From Plutella xylostella (taxonomy: Eukaryota; Arthropoda; Insecta; Lepidoptera; Plutellidae), in the NCBI RefSeq assembly GCF_932276165.1, contig NC_063997.1:11170001-11234000 (forward strand): 64,000 nt of DNA, written 5' to 3'. Shown piece after piece: positions 11,022 to 22,670 of the stretch (its first letter is position 1; every line of letters begins with the position of its first letter). Below the pieces are notes generated by a model. The model did not search any database, was not told the origin of the DNA, and was given only the letters and a program-made list of their open reading frames with translations. The translations under genes were made by a program, and so were the position numbers.

Positions 11022-13259
11022 AAACTAGCAGACCATTACTGCATTTGCATAGCTTTAAGCTTAAAAAAACAAACTCAAACAAAAAAACCTATTAAAATAT
11101 ACAATAATGAAGAAATTTTTAAAGAATTAGACAGTTACGATTGGAATCAACTATTACATGAGACTTGTCCTTTAATAATGTACACAAAAATAAATAAAAT
11201 TTTTAACGACGCATATTCAAACAACAGTAAATATATCGCACCTGAGATGCAATCGGGTAGATTAGCCTGCCCTTGGGCTACAGCTGAACTTAAAAACATG
11301 ATAGCACATAAGGATAACTTATTTAGACGATGGAAAAGTAATCAGAGTAACGCGGTTCATAGAGTAGAATATAATCGATATAGAAATAAAACAAATAAAG
11401 CTATTTGTCAAGCTAAAAATGCATACAATAAAAAACTGATTATTGAAGCGGGAAGAGATACAAAAAAAATATGGGGTTATATAAACAACTGGCTAGGCAG
11501 AGAAAAAAAATCTATTGATGATACTATACTTAAGTATTTGGGAAAACAATTTGATGTTCCTACTATTTGCGAAAAATTTTCAGAAACTTTTTGCAACGAA
11601 ATCGAAAAGATTAAACATAAATGTAATATTTGTTTTCTAGAAAGAAACTCTTATGCGCAAGAACAAAATAAATCGATGCGGTTTCAAAAGGTAACTAGCA
11701 GTTCAGTTGAATTAGTAATTAACAGACTTAATGAAAAAAAATCGGCGGGTATTGATAATATTAGAATGAGAGATATAAAACTAATTAAAGATAAATTTAG
11801 TCCAATTTTAGCACACTTTATCAATCTATCAGTTTATTCACAAGCGTATCCAGATCCGCTCAAACTGTCCATTATTCGACCTTTGTTCAAAGGAGGCAGT
11901 CACTATAATACTGGTGACTACAGGCCAATTGCAGTATTGCCATCTTTAAACAAAATTGTAGAAAGAACTATCGTAAATCAAGTTTCAAAATTCTTGAATA
12001 GTCACAATGTCATTACACCAGCGCAGTTTGGTTTTCAACAAGGTAAAAATACAGAGAAACTACTGTCAAAATTTGCTAACAATATAAATAATTATCTCAA
12101 TGAACAAAAAGTAGTTGCAGTGTTGTTTATTGATTTTAGAAAAGCATTCGATACTTTAGACCATAGCACACTGTTAAATGCCCTTAACGAAAGCGGTATC
12201 CGTGGCCCTTTACTAGGTTGGTTTGCTGATTACCTTAACAATAGGTCCTTAACCGTTAAAGTTGGAGAATTTAAGAGCACTAATAGACATTGTAAATACG
12301 GAGTAGCTCAGGGATCGGTAACTGGTCCGGTCTGCTACATATTACATGTAAACAGCATGATATCAGTCATAAAAGAATGCAAAAAATACATGTTCGCAGA
12401 TGATACATGCCTTATGTATGCTGGTAAAGATGCTATTAGTATTGAAAAACACTTGCAAGACGATTTCGATAATGTGACTAAATGGGCTCATGACAACGGA
12501 ATTATATTGAACACAGAAAAAACAAAGCTATTACTTATAAAATCTAGTTACCGGAAACAAGATGTAACTGAGATAAAAATAAAAGGTCATTCCTATGAAT
12601 GTCTACATTCGAATATGTTATCCTGTTCTTGTTTGGAAATAGAAAATGTGGTGAAATTCAGATACTTAGGACTGATTGTGGATAATAGGTTCTGTTGGAA
12701 ATATCATATTATTAGTATTTGTGATAAACTAAAAGTACTACTTAGCAAATTTAAAAGTTTAAGTTATTGTACACCTACATCTACAATGTATATGTTGTAC
12801 AACAGTCTTGTGGAGTCAATATTATCTTACGGGCTAGAATGCTACGGGCTTACTTTTAAAACAAACATAAATAAAATAAAAGAATTGCAAATTAGATTTA
12901 TAAAGGTAATTGTAAACAAAAAAATAAAAAAACAATTAGATAAAGATTATAGCAAAATACTTGAAAAGAGTAGTCTATTACCAATAGATAAAAAATGTTT
13001 AATGTTACTAGCAGTAAATGAGCATTGCAACGATGAGTATAAAATAAAAGCCATAAACAAATACAATACCAGGAAAAATGCTTTAGGTCACTTTGTTATT
13101 CCCAAGGTATCAAACTTTTATGGGAAAAGAACAAAAGAGTGGATTATTCCGAAGATTTTTAATTGTATCCCAAAAGATATAACACATTTCCACGGTCCAA
13201 AGATAGCATTAAGAAATATGATTAAAGACTATTTGTTAAGCAACGAAATTATTATTTAA
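11022..13259 (+). CDS. CR1/Jockey-type LINE ORF2, 5'-truncated, RT frame intact
   Basis: Encodes the reverse transcriptase part of a non-LTR retrotransposon, which copies its RNA at a nicked genomic target. From the ATG at 11178 there are 693 residues without a stop, and the frame is open further upstream to 11022. It begins in the last motif of the AP-endonuclease (ADHYCICIAL, about 11028), so most of the endonuclease is missing. RT motifs in order: DYRPIAVLPS (residue ~246), FIDFRKAFDTLDH (~316), AQGSVTGP (~376), and the catalytic FADD box (~405). There is no RNase H domain after the RT, as expected for CR1/Jockey groups. The open frame suggests recent insertion, but the missing 5' end makes this copy dead. 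Confidence 0.9.
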   Translation, partial: KLADHYCICIALSLKKQTQTKKPIKIYNNEEIFKELDSYDWNQLLHETCPLIMYTKINKIFNDAYSNNSKYIAPEMQSGRLACPWATAELKNMIAHKDNLFRRWKSNQSNAVHRVEYNRYRNKTNKAICQAKNAYNKKLIIEAGRDTKKIWGYINNWLGREKKSIDDTILKYLGKQFDVPTICEKFSETFCNEIEKIKHKCNICFLERNSYAQEQNKSMRFQKVTSSSVELVINRLNEKKSAGIDNIRMRDIKLIKDKFSPILAHFINLSVYSQAYPDPLKLSIIRPLFKGGSHYNTGDYRPIAVLPSLNKIVERTIVNQVSKFLNSHNVITPAQFGFQQGKNTEKLLSKFANNINNYLNEQKVVAVLFIDFRKAFDTLDHSTLLNALNESGIRGPLLGWFADYLNNRSLTVKVGEFKSTNRHCKYGVAQGSVTGPVCYILHVNSMISVIKECKKYMFADDTCLMYAGKDAISIEKHLQDDFDNVTKWAHDNGIILNTEKTKLLLIKSSYRKQDVTEIKIKGHSYECLHSNMLSCSCLEIENVVKFRYLGLIVDNRFCWKYHIISICDKLKVLLSKFKSLSYCTPTSTMYMLYNSLVESILSYGLECYGLTFKTNINKIKELQIRFIKVIVNKKIKKQLDKDYSKILEKSSLLPIDKKCLMLLAVNEHCNDEYKIKAINKYNTRKNALGHFVIPKVSNFYGKRTKEWIIPKIFNCIPKDITHFHGPKIALRNMIKDYLLSNEIII

Positions 13260-13622
13260 GTTCGTATTTGTAAATTAGATACTATATAATACTAGTTACT
13301 ACTACTATGTAAATACCTACTAATTGTTAAATAATAGTAAACTCATGATGGTCCTGCCGACCAAACGTACATCAAGTTGTGTGCGCGAGTGCGACCGGTC
13401 TCGGGCCGTATTCGCCGCGCTAGCGAACTAGTTTTTATTATGTACCCACCATTTTGTTAAAATTTTCATTATGTTAGTTTAATGTTTGTACCTATATTTA
13501 AGTATGAGAGCATGGTCTGCCACTAAACTGTTATAACAGTTTGGCAGAATATTTATATTTCTTGTAATAGAATAAGTTTTAGAGAAATAAATGTTTTACA
13601 ACAACAACAACAACAACAAAAC
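11022..13622 (+). mobile_element. 5'-truncated CR1/Jockey-type LINE with ACA-repeat tail
   Basis: The coding part is followed by a 3' UTR of about 340 bp, an AAATAAATG signal and an (ACA)n tail at about 13597-13622. Microsatellite tails instead of poly(A) are known for CR1-group LINEs. The 5' limit is taken at the end of the open frame; target-site duplications were not found. Confidence 0.75.
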
Positions 13623-14139
13623 ATTAAACACTGTTTAACAAAATAAATGTTCAAAACTGTTTGTGTTTCATGTGTTTCGAAGTCATTTGTGAACGTTATC
13701 TGAAAAATACTGTCTACGAATTTGGGGTTTATTGTATAGCTATGCAATACTAAGGGTAGAAACAAAATAATAATAATAGAAGAGTCAAAGCCAACGATGA
13801 TGGTTCAACATGGCTGGAGGGCGGCCGCAGACATATCCTGCAAAATGACATTTGATTCCAATCGGAGCCGAGAAAATGATACATTCACGTGTTCCCCTCT
13901 ATTTATTTTATGACCATTTTCTTTCGTATGTCGGGAAATTGTTTGTGTACACCATTTACTTTTGCTCTGTTCTATACGGCGGCGGGCTGCAAATATGGAA
14001 TCAAAATAAAATGTATTGTTTTTTGGGGAGACTACAACTGTACAAGTTTCCTTTGTGAGTAACATGGATGAAATACCGCCGGAAATTTCTAAACCTGGGT
14101 AGGCACGTACAGAGAGTGGCAAAAGTGTTCCAAATTGTG
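13623..14139. other. Non-coding, nothing recognised
   Basis: Open frames on both strands around 13805-14122 overlap one another and show no domain, so they are taken as chance. Confidence 0.45.
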
Positions 14140-14247
14140 ACTCAGGGGGTCATTCTAAAAATGTTTTATTTGCGAATTTCAAAAATTGTAGAACAAATTG
14201 AGTTACCTTCTTTCGGCATACTATAACAATTTGTGACAACCTATATA
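14140..14247. repeat. Copy of the TGACTCAGGGGGTCATTCT repeat
   Basis: TGACTCAGGGGGTCATTCT, then GCGAATTTCAAAAATTGTAG, then CTTTCGGCATACTATAACA. Same order as in the TTAA elements and at 3548-3765; distal end degraded. Confidence 0.5.
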
Positions 14248-14734
14248 CGTATGTAGGTTTACGTACAGCCTGTAATTTAATAATATCATACTTATAAAAT
14301 GATGTGGGCGATTTCATGAAGGTACTATTTTTAAAACCGAGTATTTCTGATAAAAATATGATTAGGTTTCGCTAAACCGCCAATCCAGCGGGTCGCACAA
14401 ACTTCATTAATCCAGTGATTCGGTTACATCACAAGTTTATCATTTAATTAAATCAGAGCATACACGCGAGGTAATATCATGCCTTCAAGTTATTTTGTTT
14501 CATTAGGCCCCTTCAGAGCGCGTCAAATATGAAAATTCCTACTGTGATTATGTTTAATACGTAGCTAGATGTTCATTTAGTTGTAGAAATAACGTAAGAT
14601 TGTCTGCCTGAAATTCATCTTCCCTATTACCTGCTTTCATATTTAAAACTGGGATTTCAACATTTATGCTACTGTAGAATAAAGCAAAAATAAATTGCGA
14701 GGTAGTAATAGAGCGGCCCCGCACTAGTTCAAGA

Positions 14735-14918
14735 AAAAGTTCCAGTGACAAAAGCACCAAATTACTCCTAAACGGAAAAGGCTAGATTATAATGACACCG
14801 CCTGCAATATTAAAGAACGTTAGAAAATTAGAATATTACCAACAAAATGTTTAAAAAAAAGTGGTTATTTAGTGTCGACATTTTGTAAGTGGAATTTTTT
14901 CATTTCTCTCAAGTACCT
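14735..14918. mobile_element. MITE, CACTCACG-GCAATG family, degraded ends
   Basis: AAAAAGTTCCAGTGACAAAA, then GCACCAAATTACTCCTAAAC (as at 5760), then a CCTGCAATATT block shared with 33950, ending GTGGAATTTTTTCATT. The outermost TIR bases are lost. Confidence 0.5.
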
Positions 14919-15041
14919 ACCTATACATATAAACATATAATATAATCCATTGTGAACTAAGACTGGCTATTTATCAATCGAAGTTATTAGTAACTACTTA
15001 CCGTCCAAAGCTTTCAAATAATCGCTGATTAAGTAAACGAT

Positions 15042-15208
15042 TGACGTCACTAACCCCGAAATAGCCGCCATTACAGCGCCATGTCGGTGGCAGCGGCGGA
15101 AAGTGACAGCTGTTATCTAAATGCACATTAGGAGCTCTCAACACGTTGCCCGTGCCCGGATGTCCCGGATTAGTACAGATTGTTCGATGACGGCGACTGA
15201 ACCGACAG
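15042..15208 (+). promoter_or_regulatory. Candidate promoter and first coding exon
   Basis: A CRE palindrome TGACGTCA (15042-15049) is followed by GCCGCCATT, resembling a YY1/Pho site, and a GC-rich leader. An open frame starts at ATG 15121, just after an in-frame stop, and runs 29 codons to a strong splice donor, CGACAG|GTGAGTG at 15208/15209, leaving phase 1. In-frame ATGs also occur at 15160 and 15187. Neighbouring sequence is AT-rich. I recognise no protein in so short a peptide and found no matching downstream exon, so this may be a 5' exon of a gene extending past what I can trace, or a chance donor in a CpG island. Confidence 0.33.
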
Positions 15209-15357
15209 GTGAGTGTCTGGTACAGTCAAGGATATGATATAATTAATAATCTTGATACAATTTTTTTAAATCTTATTCTTGTGGAAGTACTAGAGTATTT
15301 GTGACCGTGGCGAAGGGATTAAAGTGCCAGATTAGTGACTGGCCAAGGTGCATGTAT

Positions 15358-15560
15358 TATACGCTAGCAAGCAATGAAAAAGTTTCATTCACAAAATGTG
15401 AGCACAAAATGGCCCAATAAAAAAAAATTCACCTTTGCACACCATATTTACGTTTTAAGTTGGTAATTATTCTAATACGCTACTGGTAAACGTACTTCAA
15501 TATTGCAGGCGGCGTTATAAAAAAAACCGTTTAAGATTAAAGTTGCGCATTGTCACTGTA
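15358..15560. mobile_element. MITE, GCAATGAAAAAGTT family, diverged
   Basis: AGCAAGCAATGAAAAAGTTT at the left, then AAATGGCCCAAT as in the 45626 copy, and TATTGCAGGCGGCGTTATAA. No clear right terminus. Confidence 0.45.
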
Positions 15561-15769
15561 ACCTTTGCAATGGTTGCGAGTGTACCTATAAGGTACAGTG
15601 AAGTACAGTTGCAATGAAAATGTCACGTGGAGACTCCTTTCATGGATACCATATTCATTATCATCAAAATCATGAACATGAAATCGTTTAGCCTTCAGAG
15701 AATATTGATTATTTTTTTCAGTTTGACTTAATGATTTTTGACTGTAGATTAATATTATTATTAAACACT

Positions 15770-15976
15770 AGCTGTTCCCGCGCGCTTCGCTTCGCCTTAA
15801 AAAGTTTTCCCGTGGGAATTCCGGGATAGAAAGAAGCCTATGTTCTTTCCCAGGGTCTAGACCGTATGTATACCAAATTTCATTCAAATCCGTTCAGTAG
15901 TTTTGGCGTGAAAGAGTAACAGACAGACAGACAGACAGACAGACACAGTTACTTTCGCATTTATAATATTAGTTAG
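15770..15976 (-). mobile_element. Non-autonomous Helitron-like repeat, copy 1
   Basis: Plus strand runs from CTAGCTGTTCCCGCGCGC through CCCGTGGGAATTCCGGGATA, CAAATCCGTTCAGTAG and a (CAGA)n run to TATAATATTAGTTAG. Read on the minus strand it ends in CTAG after a GC-rich hairpin-like stretch and has no terminal inverted repeats, as Helitrons do. The whole unit recurs at 40979-41188 with one end shared to the base. Helitron assignment is an inference; its identity as a common lepidopteran dispersed repeat is more certain. Confidence 0.6.
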
Positions 15977-16488
15977 GAAGTTAGGATTTAGGATTTATTT
16001 CCAGAATATACAACCAGGAGTTTTTTTAAAACTTAATAACTTGATTCCTGCCGTACTTTTTTCACCACAATACTACAATAAAATGTAGAAATAGGCTTTT
16101 AAAATACAACGATTGACACATAGGCTGCAGGTGAAAAATATCAAACAGTCTTGGACCTTAAGCACTCCCTTCTAAGATAGACGTTCGCTTATCAAAACAA
16201 GTGTAGAAACGTTCTTTCGGAATTTTAACCCAGCTGAAAAGGCGGGCTAATGTTCCCTGAAATATGCAAGGCCTAGCTTCCCGGGTGTTGTTCGAATGAA
16301 GCCTACAGTTTGTGTAGCCTGTCAGCTGAAAGACTCAATCCGTCTGCTTTAACTACTCGGCAAACGGAGCCAAACTATCGTTTACAATAGGGTTTATTCC
16401 CCTTTTATTCAAACTTTTACAGTTATACCTAGTTTCAGCTAAGGAAATTCCTGTGACAGATAACAATTTTCCGAATTACGCAGAAATA

Positions 16489-16576
16489 GGTACGGTCAGG
16501 TGCAGAGAAACCTGACCCCCCTCTCATAGTAACAATGCTTCTGAGTGGGGTCAGGTTTCTCTGCCCCTTACTGTAC
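16489..16576. mobile_element. Small fold-back element
   Basis: GGCAGAGAAACCTGACCCC (minus-strand sense, right arm) pairs with GCAGAGAAACCTGACCCCCC in the left arm about 45 bp away; the outer ends GTACGGT / ACTGTAC also pair. A related unpaired sequence (GGGCAAAGAAAACTGACCCT) lies next to the TTAA element at about 57872. Confidence 0.6.
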
Positions 16577-16879
16577 TATTGCGAAATCTGTGCCAATCTT
16601 GCCATTTCGTTGGATACGACTCACACAATAAGTTGATAGACAAAAACTATAGACTTTAATTATGGGATGTCTATAAAACCGTGAAACTCAAAACTTGCCC
16701 ATAACGTCACAGGAGTCATGTTAGCTGGAACGTGATATAGGTACTACTTGGTTCAATGAAAATGAAAGCAACATTTCACCTCATAGAGTTTTTTAAAGAT
16801 AAGTCTAGCAAAAATATAATAAATTGGCTTTTTAATTTGAGAAGAATCGGAACCCTTTTTGTTATTCGTAGCTTGTTAA

Positions 16880-19541
16880 GGGTCTGCAATAGGGAATCGA
16901 GGGTAGGCATTGTCATAGAATTATGTAGTAAATGATGCTCTACAGCCTTGAAAAAAATCACACAGGTAGTTGAAGAGTCTAGCTAGGTGCTGAATCATTC
17001 GAATTTAAGTAAATGATTATGGATTACTGTAAATTAATTTCAGAATATCAAGAAAAACCAGTCAATCACACTCCCGTATTGTAACAACTGTGTCGTAATT
17101 ATAAAGAATTTTCATATGATTTTTATCATATTATAAAGTTAAAGGCTTGGACTAGGCGCTAAATACCTTGTTTTTTAATAAACACACACTTATTTTGTGT
17201 AAATTAATCCCAAACTTGAGCAATTTTTTTCCCTCAAATCTTCATACAAATATCTATGGCGGCTTTCTGTGTTATAAAATCATAAACACAAGTGACGTTT
17301 GACTCAGTTGGCCGCTGGCCTCCAAAGAAGGGTCACGTCGGTTTAGGCAGCATTGACAGCTCGCGATCTTATCGTGTACAGATACAAAATCACTGCACAT
17401 TGGTTGTCATTGCACTTTTTCAACTTTTATGACACCAACATAATTTGATTTGAAATTGAGGAAGCATAATTCTTCCAGTATATTCAATACATTAAATTAA
17501 ATTAGATAGTGTGCAATATTCTCGTGATATTACAGTCTCGTAAAGGTCTGATGAGGAGCAGGAATATAGCGAATGGATCTAAGTGATACGCACGAACATT
17601 AGGTTAGGGATCAAAAATACAGTCTCTTGGTGCTGGTTGAGGTATGGTCTCGTGAGGATCTGATGAGGGCAGTAACACGGTGGTGGCTCAATTTTATTTC
17701 AAAGATGTTAATAGCTAAAAGCATCGAGTTTGGGCTATTAAGTATGTTTTTCAGAGAGAGAGAAAGAGATTTTGTTTTTCCTCTGGATGTGTTAGGTTTA
17801 CTGGGTTTACTAAGTTCATTCTGTTAATGGCATCAAGTTGTTATGTGTTCATAAGTAATAATTATTTATTAACAAAATGCTGTTGATTCTCCACAAAAAT
17901 ATAAAAATAAAAATAAAATAAATAAAAATAAATTCGTAACGTAAAATGGTCAATGACGGAATTTCTTCTATAGACAGTAGCCACAAAAAAAACAAACGAT
18001 AGATGGCGTGATTTGAAGATAAAGATACATTTTTTCGACACATAGACAGCAACAACAAAAAAAATACAGATTTAAAGAAAAGAAACACACAAAACAACAA
18101 AGAAAAAAAAAGGATACACATCAAAATAACTGGAAAAAATATAAGCCCCAATTTACTTGTGTGGGACAGGGAGTACCATAATATTTTTTTTGGGGTACTC
18201 CCCATCTATGCGAAATATAAGCTTGATATCTTTACCCGTTTCTGAGAAAAAGGGCGGTGACAGACAGTCAGTCAGACAGACGGACAACAAAGAGATCCTA
18301 TAACGGTTGCTTTTTTTCTTTTGACGTTCGAAACCAAAAAAAAATATTATGCTGCCAAAAAATGTACTTACAGGTATTGAAAAAGCGGTATATAAACAAA
18401 TTATACCAGCAGAGGGTTCACCATTTAGCCGAATGTTACTTAAAAAACGGCCTTGAGTGGCGGTGAAGTTGGTCCCCGCCTGCGATACTTTCCATTAACA
18501 TTGGGACTCGTTTTCATGTTTTTAGCGTACAGTCAGGTTTTTAGTTTTTTATAATTGTATTTTTTTATTTGTAACTTTTTAGTTGTTTTTATTTTATGAA
18601 ATTTTACGTCGGTAGGTAGTTCATGATCATTTTTTATTTCAATAATTTTGGTGTTGTTATTTAAATACCTTCAATATGCATATTTTTGTAATGTGAAAAT
18701 CAAGTCCTTTCATTTGATACCTTACACGGCAAAGTTGAATTATTATTTTTTCGATCATCACGTTATGTCCTCAAGAGGGCGCTATGTACATTTTAATGGA
18801 ACGTCACATAGCCTATAGCCATCGCGCCATCAATACGCTTCTAACAATACCTCATACATCAAAATCTATCAAGCCGTTTAGGCTACAGGAGGGAACAAAG
18901 AAACAGACAAACATACATATATTCGGCAGTCGGGTAAAAAGGAGTAAGACAGGGGGTCATTCTGGACTTTTGCTCTACAAGTTTTGGAAATTAACAAAAA
19001 AAAACCTTTTTCATAGAAACTTTGTTGGACATGTGACTTTTTACCATGGAAAACGAATATTTTTTTTCGCGAATTTGCAAATCTCGTAGAACAAAAGCTG
19101 TTCAGAATGACCCCTTGAGTCATCCCCTTTTGGCTTAGTATAGCCCTTTTGCGACACTATGTATTTACTTTGCTTTGTCGTCGGGGTTCAGTTGGCTGGA
19201 GGATGCCCGAAACTTATTATCTACACTTTAATACTTTTAGTTACCTTTCTACAAGTAAATACCACATTTGTTTGAGAAAGCTAATCGGGTTCCGAGTATA
19301 GAGTAAAGTGGCACCCCTATTAATTTCTACTCTTTCCTGGTGCCTACCAGTGTAAGTAAGAATTATACTTACTTACCCTAAAATCACCCAAAATGTACTT
19401 GAACATAATTGTCAATAAAGTTGGCGAGTAAAAGTTTATCGACCCACTGTGCAAACTTACATGTGTGCGTGTCACTGCGTGTGCTGTGTGAAGAGCATTG
19501 AAAACCCAAAATTGGCGCGGCACGTCACCCTGTACGGGCCC
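16880..19541 (+). mobile_element. TTAA-flanked non-autonomous element, copy A
   Basis: A 2662-bp unit flanked by TTAA at 16876-16879 and 19542-19545. It begins GGGTCTGCAATAGGG and ends CCCTGTACGGGCCC, giving imperfect inverted ends (GGGYCNGCA). Copy B at 57911-60640 is the same sequence inverted, also between two TTAA sites, which fixes the borders. TTAA duplication is characteristic of piggyBac and some Sola families; no transposase frame is seen. Open frames at 17627-17827 and 18205-17849 are conserved in both copies but look non-coding (a Lys/Phe-rich, low-complexity stretch). The core contains the dispersed GCAACA repeat and a PDGF-like run of CAGT/CAGA tetramers near 18262. Confidence 0.8.
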
Positions 19542-19627
19542 TTAAATTAATGAAGTGAATCATATTTCAATTCAGTCAGCCGCCATAACCCACGCTGATA
19601 AACAAATAATACATTGTGGGCGTATTG

Positions 19628-19830
19628 ACCACCGAACGTTGTAGTTAGTGACTCTGACTGCCATAAGGTCCCGGGTTTGATTCCGGGCCGGGGCAGTATT
19701 TTTTCTCGGGTCTTGGGTATTCATATTACGTATGTATAATACTGTATGTATCTATGTAGATATCAGCTGTCCGATACCCATATTACAGGATCTGCCTAGT
19801 TTGGGGTCGGATAGCCGTATGCGTGAAGTC
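19628..19830 (+). mobile_element. tRNA-derived SINE, body type 2, diverged head
   Basis: Head GTTGTAGTTAGTGACTCTG and a mutated B box GGTTTGATTCC at about 19674, then CTCGGGTCTTGGGTATT, AGATATCAGCTGTCCGATAC and CTGCCTAGTTTGGGGTCGGA. The body matches the minus-strand SINE at 45250-45503 rather than the one at 6155. Confidence 0.72.
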
Positions 19831-20319
19831 CCCACAATGCCCCTGTGCGGTCATGGGACAACACTTAGTGGACTGTATTTAATAGGGTGGCTAGGTGACT
19901 TCGGCCAAGGGTATGAGGAAAACAGTGCTACAACCAGAGGTAAAGAGAAGTGTCTCCACTAACCTGAGAACCACGCACAATCACGGATAGCAGGCAGCTC
20001 CCAGCACAGCATGCGCCACGTGCACACACCGTATGGTGGTATAAGATGCAGTTGCAGCACATATATTATGCTCACACTTAGTTTTTAAACAGCTAGCTAG
20101 CTTCACAGTACACAAATTATGAAGGAAGAAACGTTCTTCAGAAGTTAAGATCAGATATAGGAGTTCCGCGCGCCACGTGCAAAGGTTGACCGCTCGCATT
20201 CGAAACTGGTCGCGACATCGCACATGTTATTATTATAATTTAAAAAAATGCAAAAGTTACGAATTATTTTCTTACTATCGTTTGTGTGACTAGACAACTT
20301 ACCTTTGACAAGTAGCCAG
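19831..20319. other. Non-coding, nothing recognised
   Basis: No supported gene. The 80-residue minus frame (20223-19981) has no domain. Confidence 0.4.
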
Positions 20320-20425
20320 AACCGCTGGACGAGGAAGGCCGAGGACAGAGTGTTGTGGCGCTCCTTCGAAGAGACCTCAGTCCAGCAGTGGACGATTCCG
20401 AGCTGATGATGATGATGTTTGTGTT
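20320..20425 (+). pseudogene. RTE LINE 3' terminal fragment
   Basis: Reads AGGAAGGCCGAGGACAGAGT, GTTGTGGCGCTCCTTCGAAG and GTCCAGCAGTGGACGATTCC, ending in a TGATGATGATGATG tail. It matches the last ~30 codons of the longer fragment at 40078-40405 (KAEDRVLWRS ... VQQW). Confidence 0.75.
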
Positions 20426-21086
20426 TTCAATTTGTTGAGGTTGTAAAATTTAAGCATATTTACCTTTCAACAGAAATCCTGTGCTACAGTTACTGTTCCG
20501 AGAACAGAGATGTTTTGAAAACACACGCGCGCCGCGCCACAACTCATCGACAATCAATTTCTAATTAAAGAACCGAGCGTGAAGCACACTTGAGCACCTC
20601 GTAGTACCTAGGCTGGGTACACTTGAATTTAAGTATACAGTTGGCGCATTATTGATCAGGTTATCTGATTTTCTGATTGTTCTGAATCCTTAGTTGGAAA
20701 CTTGCAGACGAATGTCGGAATTCGCACGCAGATTTTTCTACACTACGTGTGGCAATGGCAATACTTATTACTTAATAACAACTGAATCACTTCCTTTCCG
20801 CTTCTCTTTTTCCCCTGAATAGTACGACAAAAACACAGTATCAAAAGTGCATTTGTAAATGAAAGATACATCAGAAAGTTTCAATTGGTGCAGCCGCGCT
20901 AAGCAACTTCATGTTAATTAAGTTTGCCAACTGTACCCGCTACTGCTGGGGGTTACTCTATCAAACAACGAACAAACGAGCGCCCGATACCCATAGCGTA
21001 GTAAGTTTCCTTCACCGTATCATTACGTACTTAAATTTCTAAAGAATTCATTGGTCCCCATGAAGCCTTATACCGTAAGAGCCGAT

Positions 21087-21269
21087 ACCGTATCTTAAGT
21101 GAGTTGTACACATTTAAAAACGGCGATATGGCTCATCTACCTGTCACGCGAGTACAAATGTACAGCGAAAAGAGTTTTCGTAAACTAGAGTGACTCCCTG
21201 CTGCTCCGGACAAAACCCAACTAAAGCAATTAGCGCAAAAAATGCCTCCACGCTTTTTGAAATTTTTAA
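21087..21269. repeat. Exact 183-bp direct repeat, copy 1
   Basis: From ACCGTATCTTAAGTGAG to CTTTTTGAAATTTTTAA it is identical, base for base on reading, to 22088-22270, exactly 1001 bp downstream. Confidence 0.9.
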
Positions 21270-21429
21270 CTACCTACAGATACAGGGTGGATTTATATCA
21301 GTGATTGTGCCGGAGGCAAACTCCACATTACCTGATATGTCGGTACTAATGTACAACTTACGCTACGTCTACACGCTTTCGGGTAAGGAAAGTGCGTTGA
21401 TGCAACCATTTATTTTGTTTATAACATAA

Positions 21430-22087
21430 TAGGTCGATTTCCGTTACAAAATAATAACGTACTTACCAAATTTTTGGTTATCTGGTCTAGCAGGGAATCA
21501 AACCTAGTCTAGCCTTTACACACATATAAAAAAATATTTAGCAAGTTTAATTTCTAAACATCTAAAGTAATATTTAACTTAAGTATTCCTTTCACCTAAG
21601 ATCCACGCTATTTCATTTTCCACCTAAACTTTATTCCCGCTCCGCACCAGTGTTGTCAGACGAAAACATTCCTTTTATTCAGACCGCGTTCCAAACTTTA
21701 AAAGCAAGGCTCAAAGGAAAGAGTATCCAAATCAAATTATCGGATATCTGGGCGGAGACAGAAGCTGGAAAACAGTTGAAAATCAAGCATTCATCAGCCG
21801 GCTGACCTCGGCCTCAGGAAATGAAGAAGTGACGCCCCGATTCAGGGATCCGCTGAAACGCACGAACTTTGGTTTATTTATTTATCTAACCAGTTGAATC
21901 CCGTGAAATCAGACACGATAAAAGTCTATTGTGTATCGTGCGATATCGCGATTTTAGGATGCAAAATGTTAATATCATATGTTAATATTCCAAGGGTTGT
22001 GAATACCTACTTAAAATTACGTAAAGGTAGCAAGGCCGATAATAGAGGTAGGTTCCTTCGTATAGCAAAAATTGGTTAGGTACATAA
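21430..22087. other. Non-coding spacer between direct repeats
   Basis: AT-rich, with a short GC-richer part near 21760-21860. No gene or mobile element recognised. Confidence 0.4.
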
Positions 22088-22270
22088 ACCGTATCTTAAG
22101 TGAGTTGTACACATTTAAAAACGGCGATATGGCTCATCTACCTGTCACGCGAGTACAAATGTACAGCGAAAAGAGTTTTCGTAAACTAGAGTGACTCCCT
22201 GCTGCTCCGGACAAAACCCAACTAAAGCAATTAGCGCAAAAAATGCCTCCACGCTTTTTGAAATTTTTAA
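22088..22270. repeat. Exact 183-bp direct repeat, copy 2
   Basis: Identical to 21087-21269; flanks differ immediately outside the shared 183 bp. Confidence 0.9.
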
Positions 22271-22605
22271 TATTTGTAAATATTACATTTGCAATTTACA
22301 TAGATTTCGACATGACAAGGAGTCAGTTGTAACCACGTTGTAACTTTATATGACACAATTAAATTGGGACCAATTCGGGTAGCGTCAAAAGTACATCGGT
22401 AATTATGGCAATTTGATGCTGCGATAGCGTGAAAATGCGTGAATAGAACGAATGAATAACTGACCGGAACTGGTTCGTGCGGTTGGTGTTCTGTGTGAAA
22501 TATTTGGAATTGCAAAAATCACTTTGCAATTAAATTGGTTTGATTTGCTGGACCTAGTATCATCATTATCAGCCCGTTTATTTAAAACTTATAGTGTACT
22601 GTATA

Positions 22606-22670
22606 TGTCGCAAGCATCTGGTTGAATCTCCTTTTTGGTTGAATTACTAGCGCGTTCATTGGATATACAA
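22606..22670. repeat. Solitary MITE end (TGTCGCA TIR)
   Basis: TGTCGCAAGCATCTGGTTGA and CGCGTTCATTGGATATACAA match the TIR of the MITE at 23801-24441 with several differences. No partner end in the same copy is visible. Confidence 0.5.

Noticed and set aside
17849..18205. 118-residue minus-strand ORF conserved in both TTAA elements
   Set aside because: Its conservation follows from the copies being near-identical DNA; composition is Phe/Leu/Ile-rich low complexity with no domain, and copy B has frame changes.
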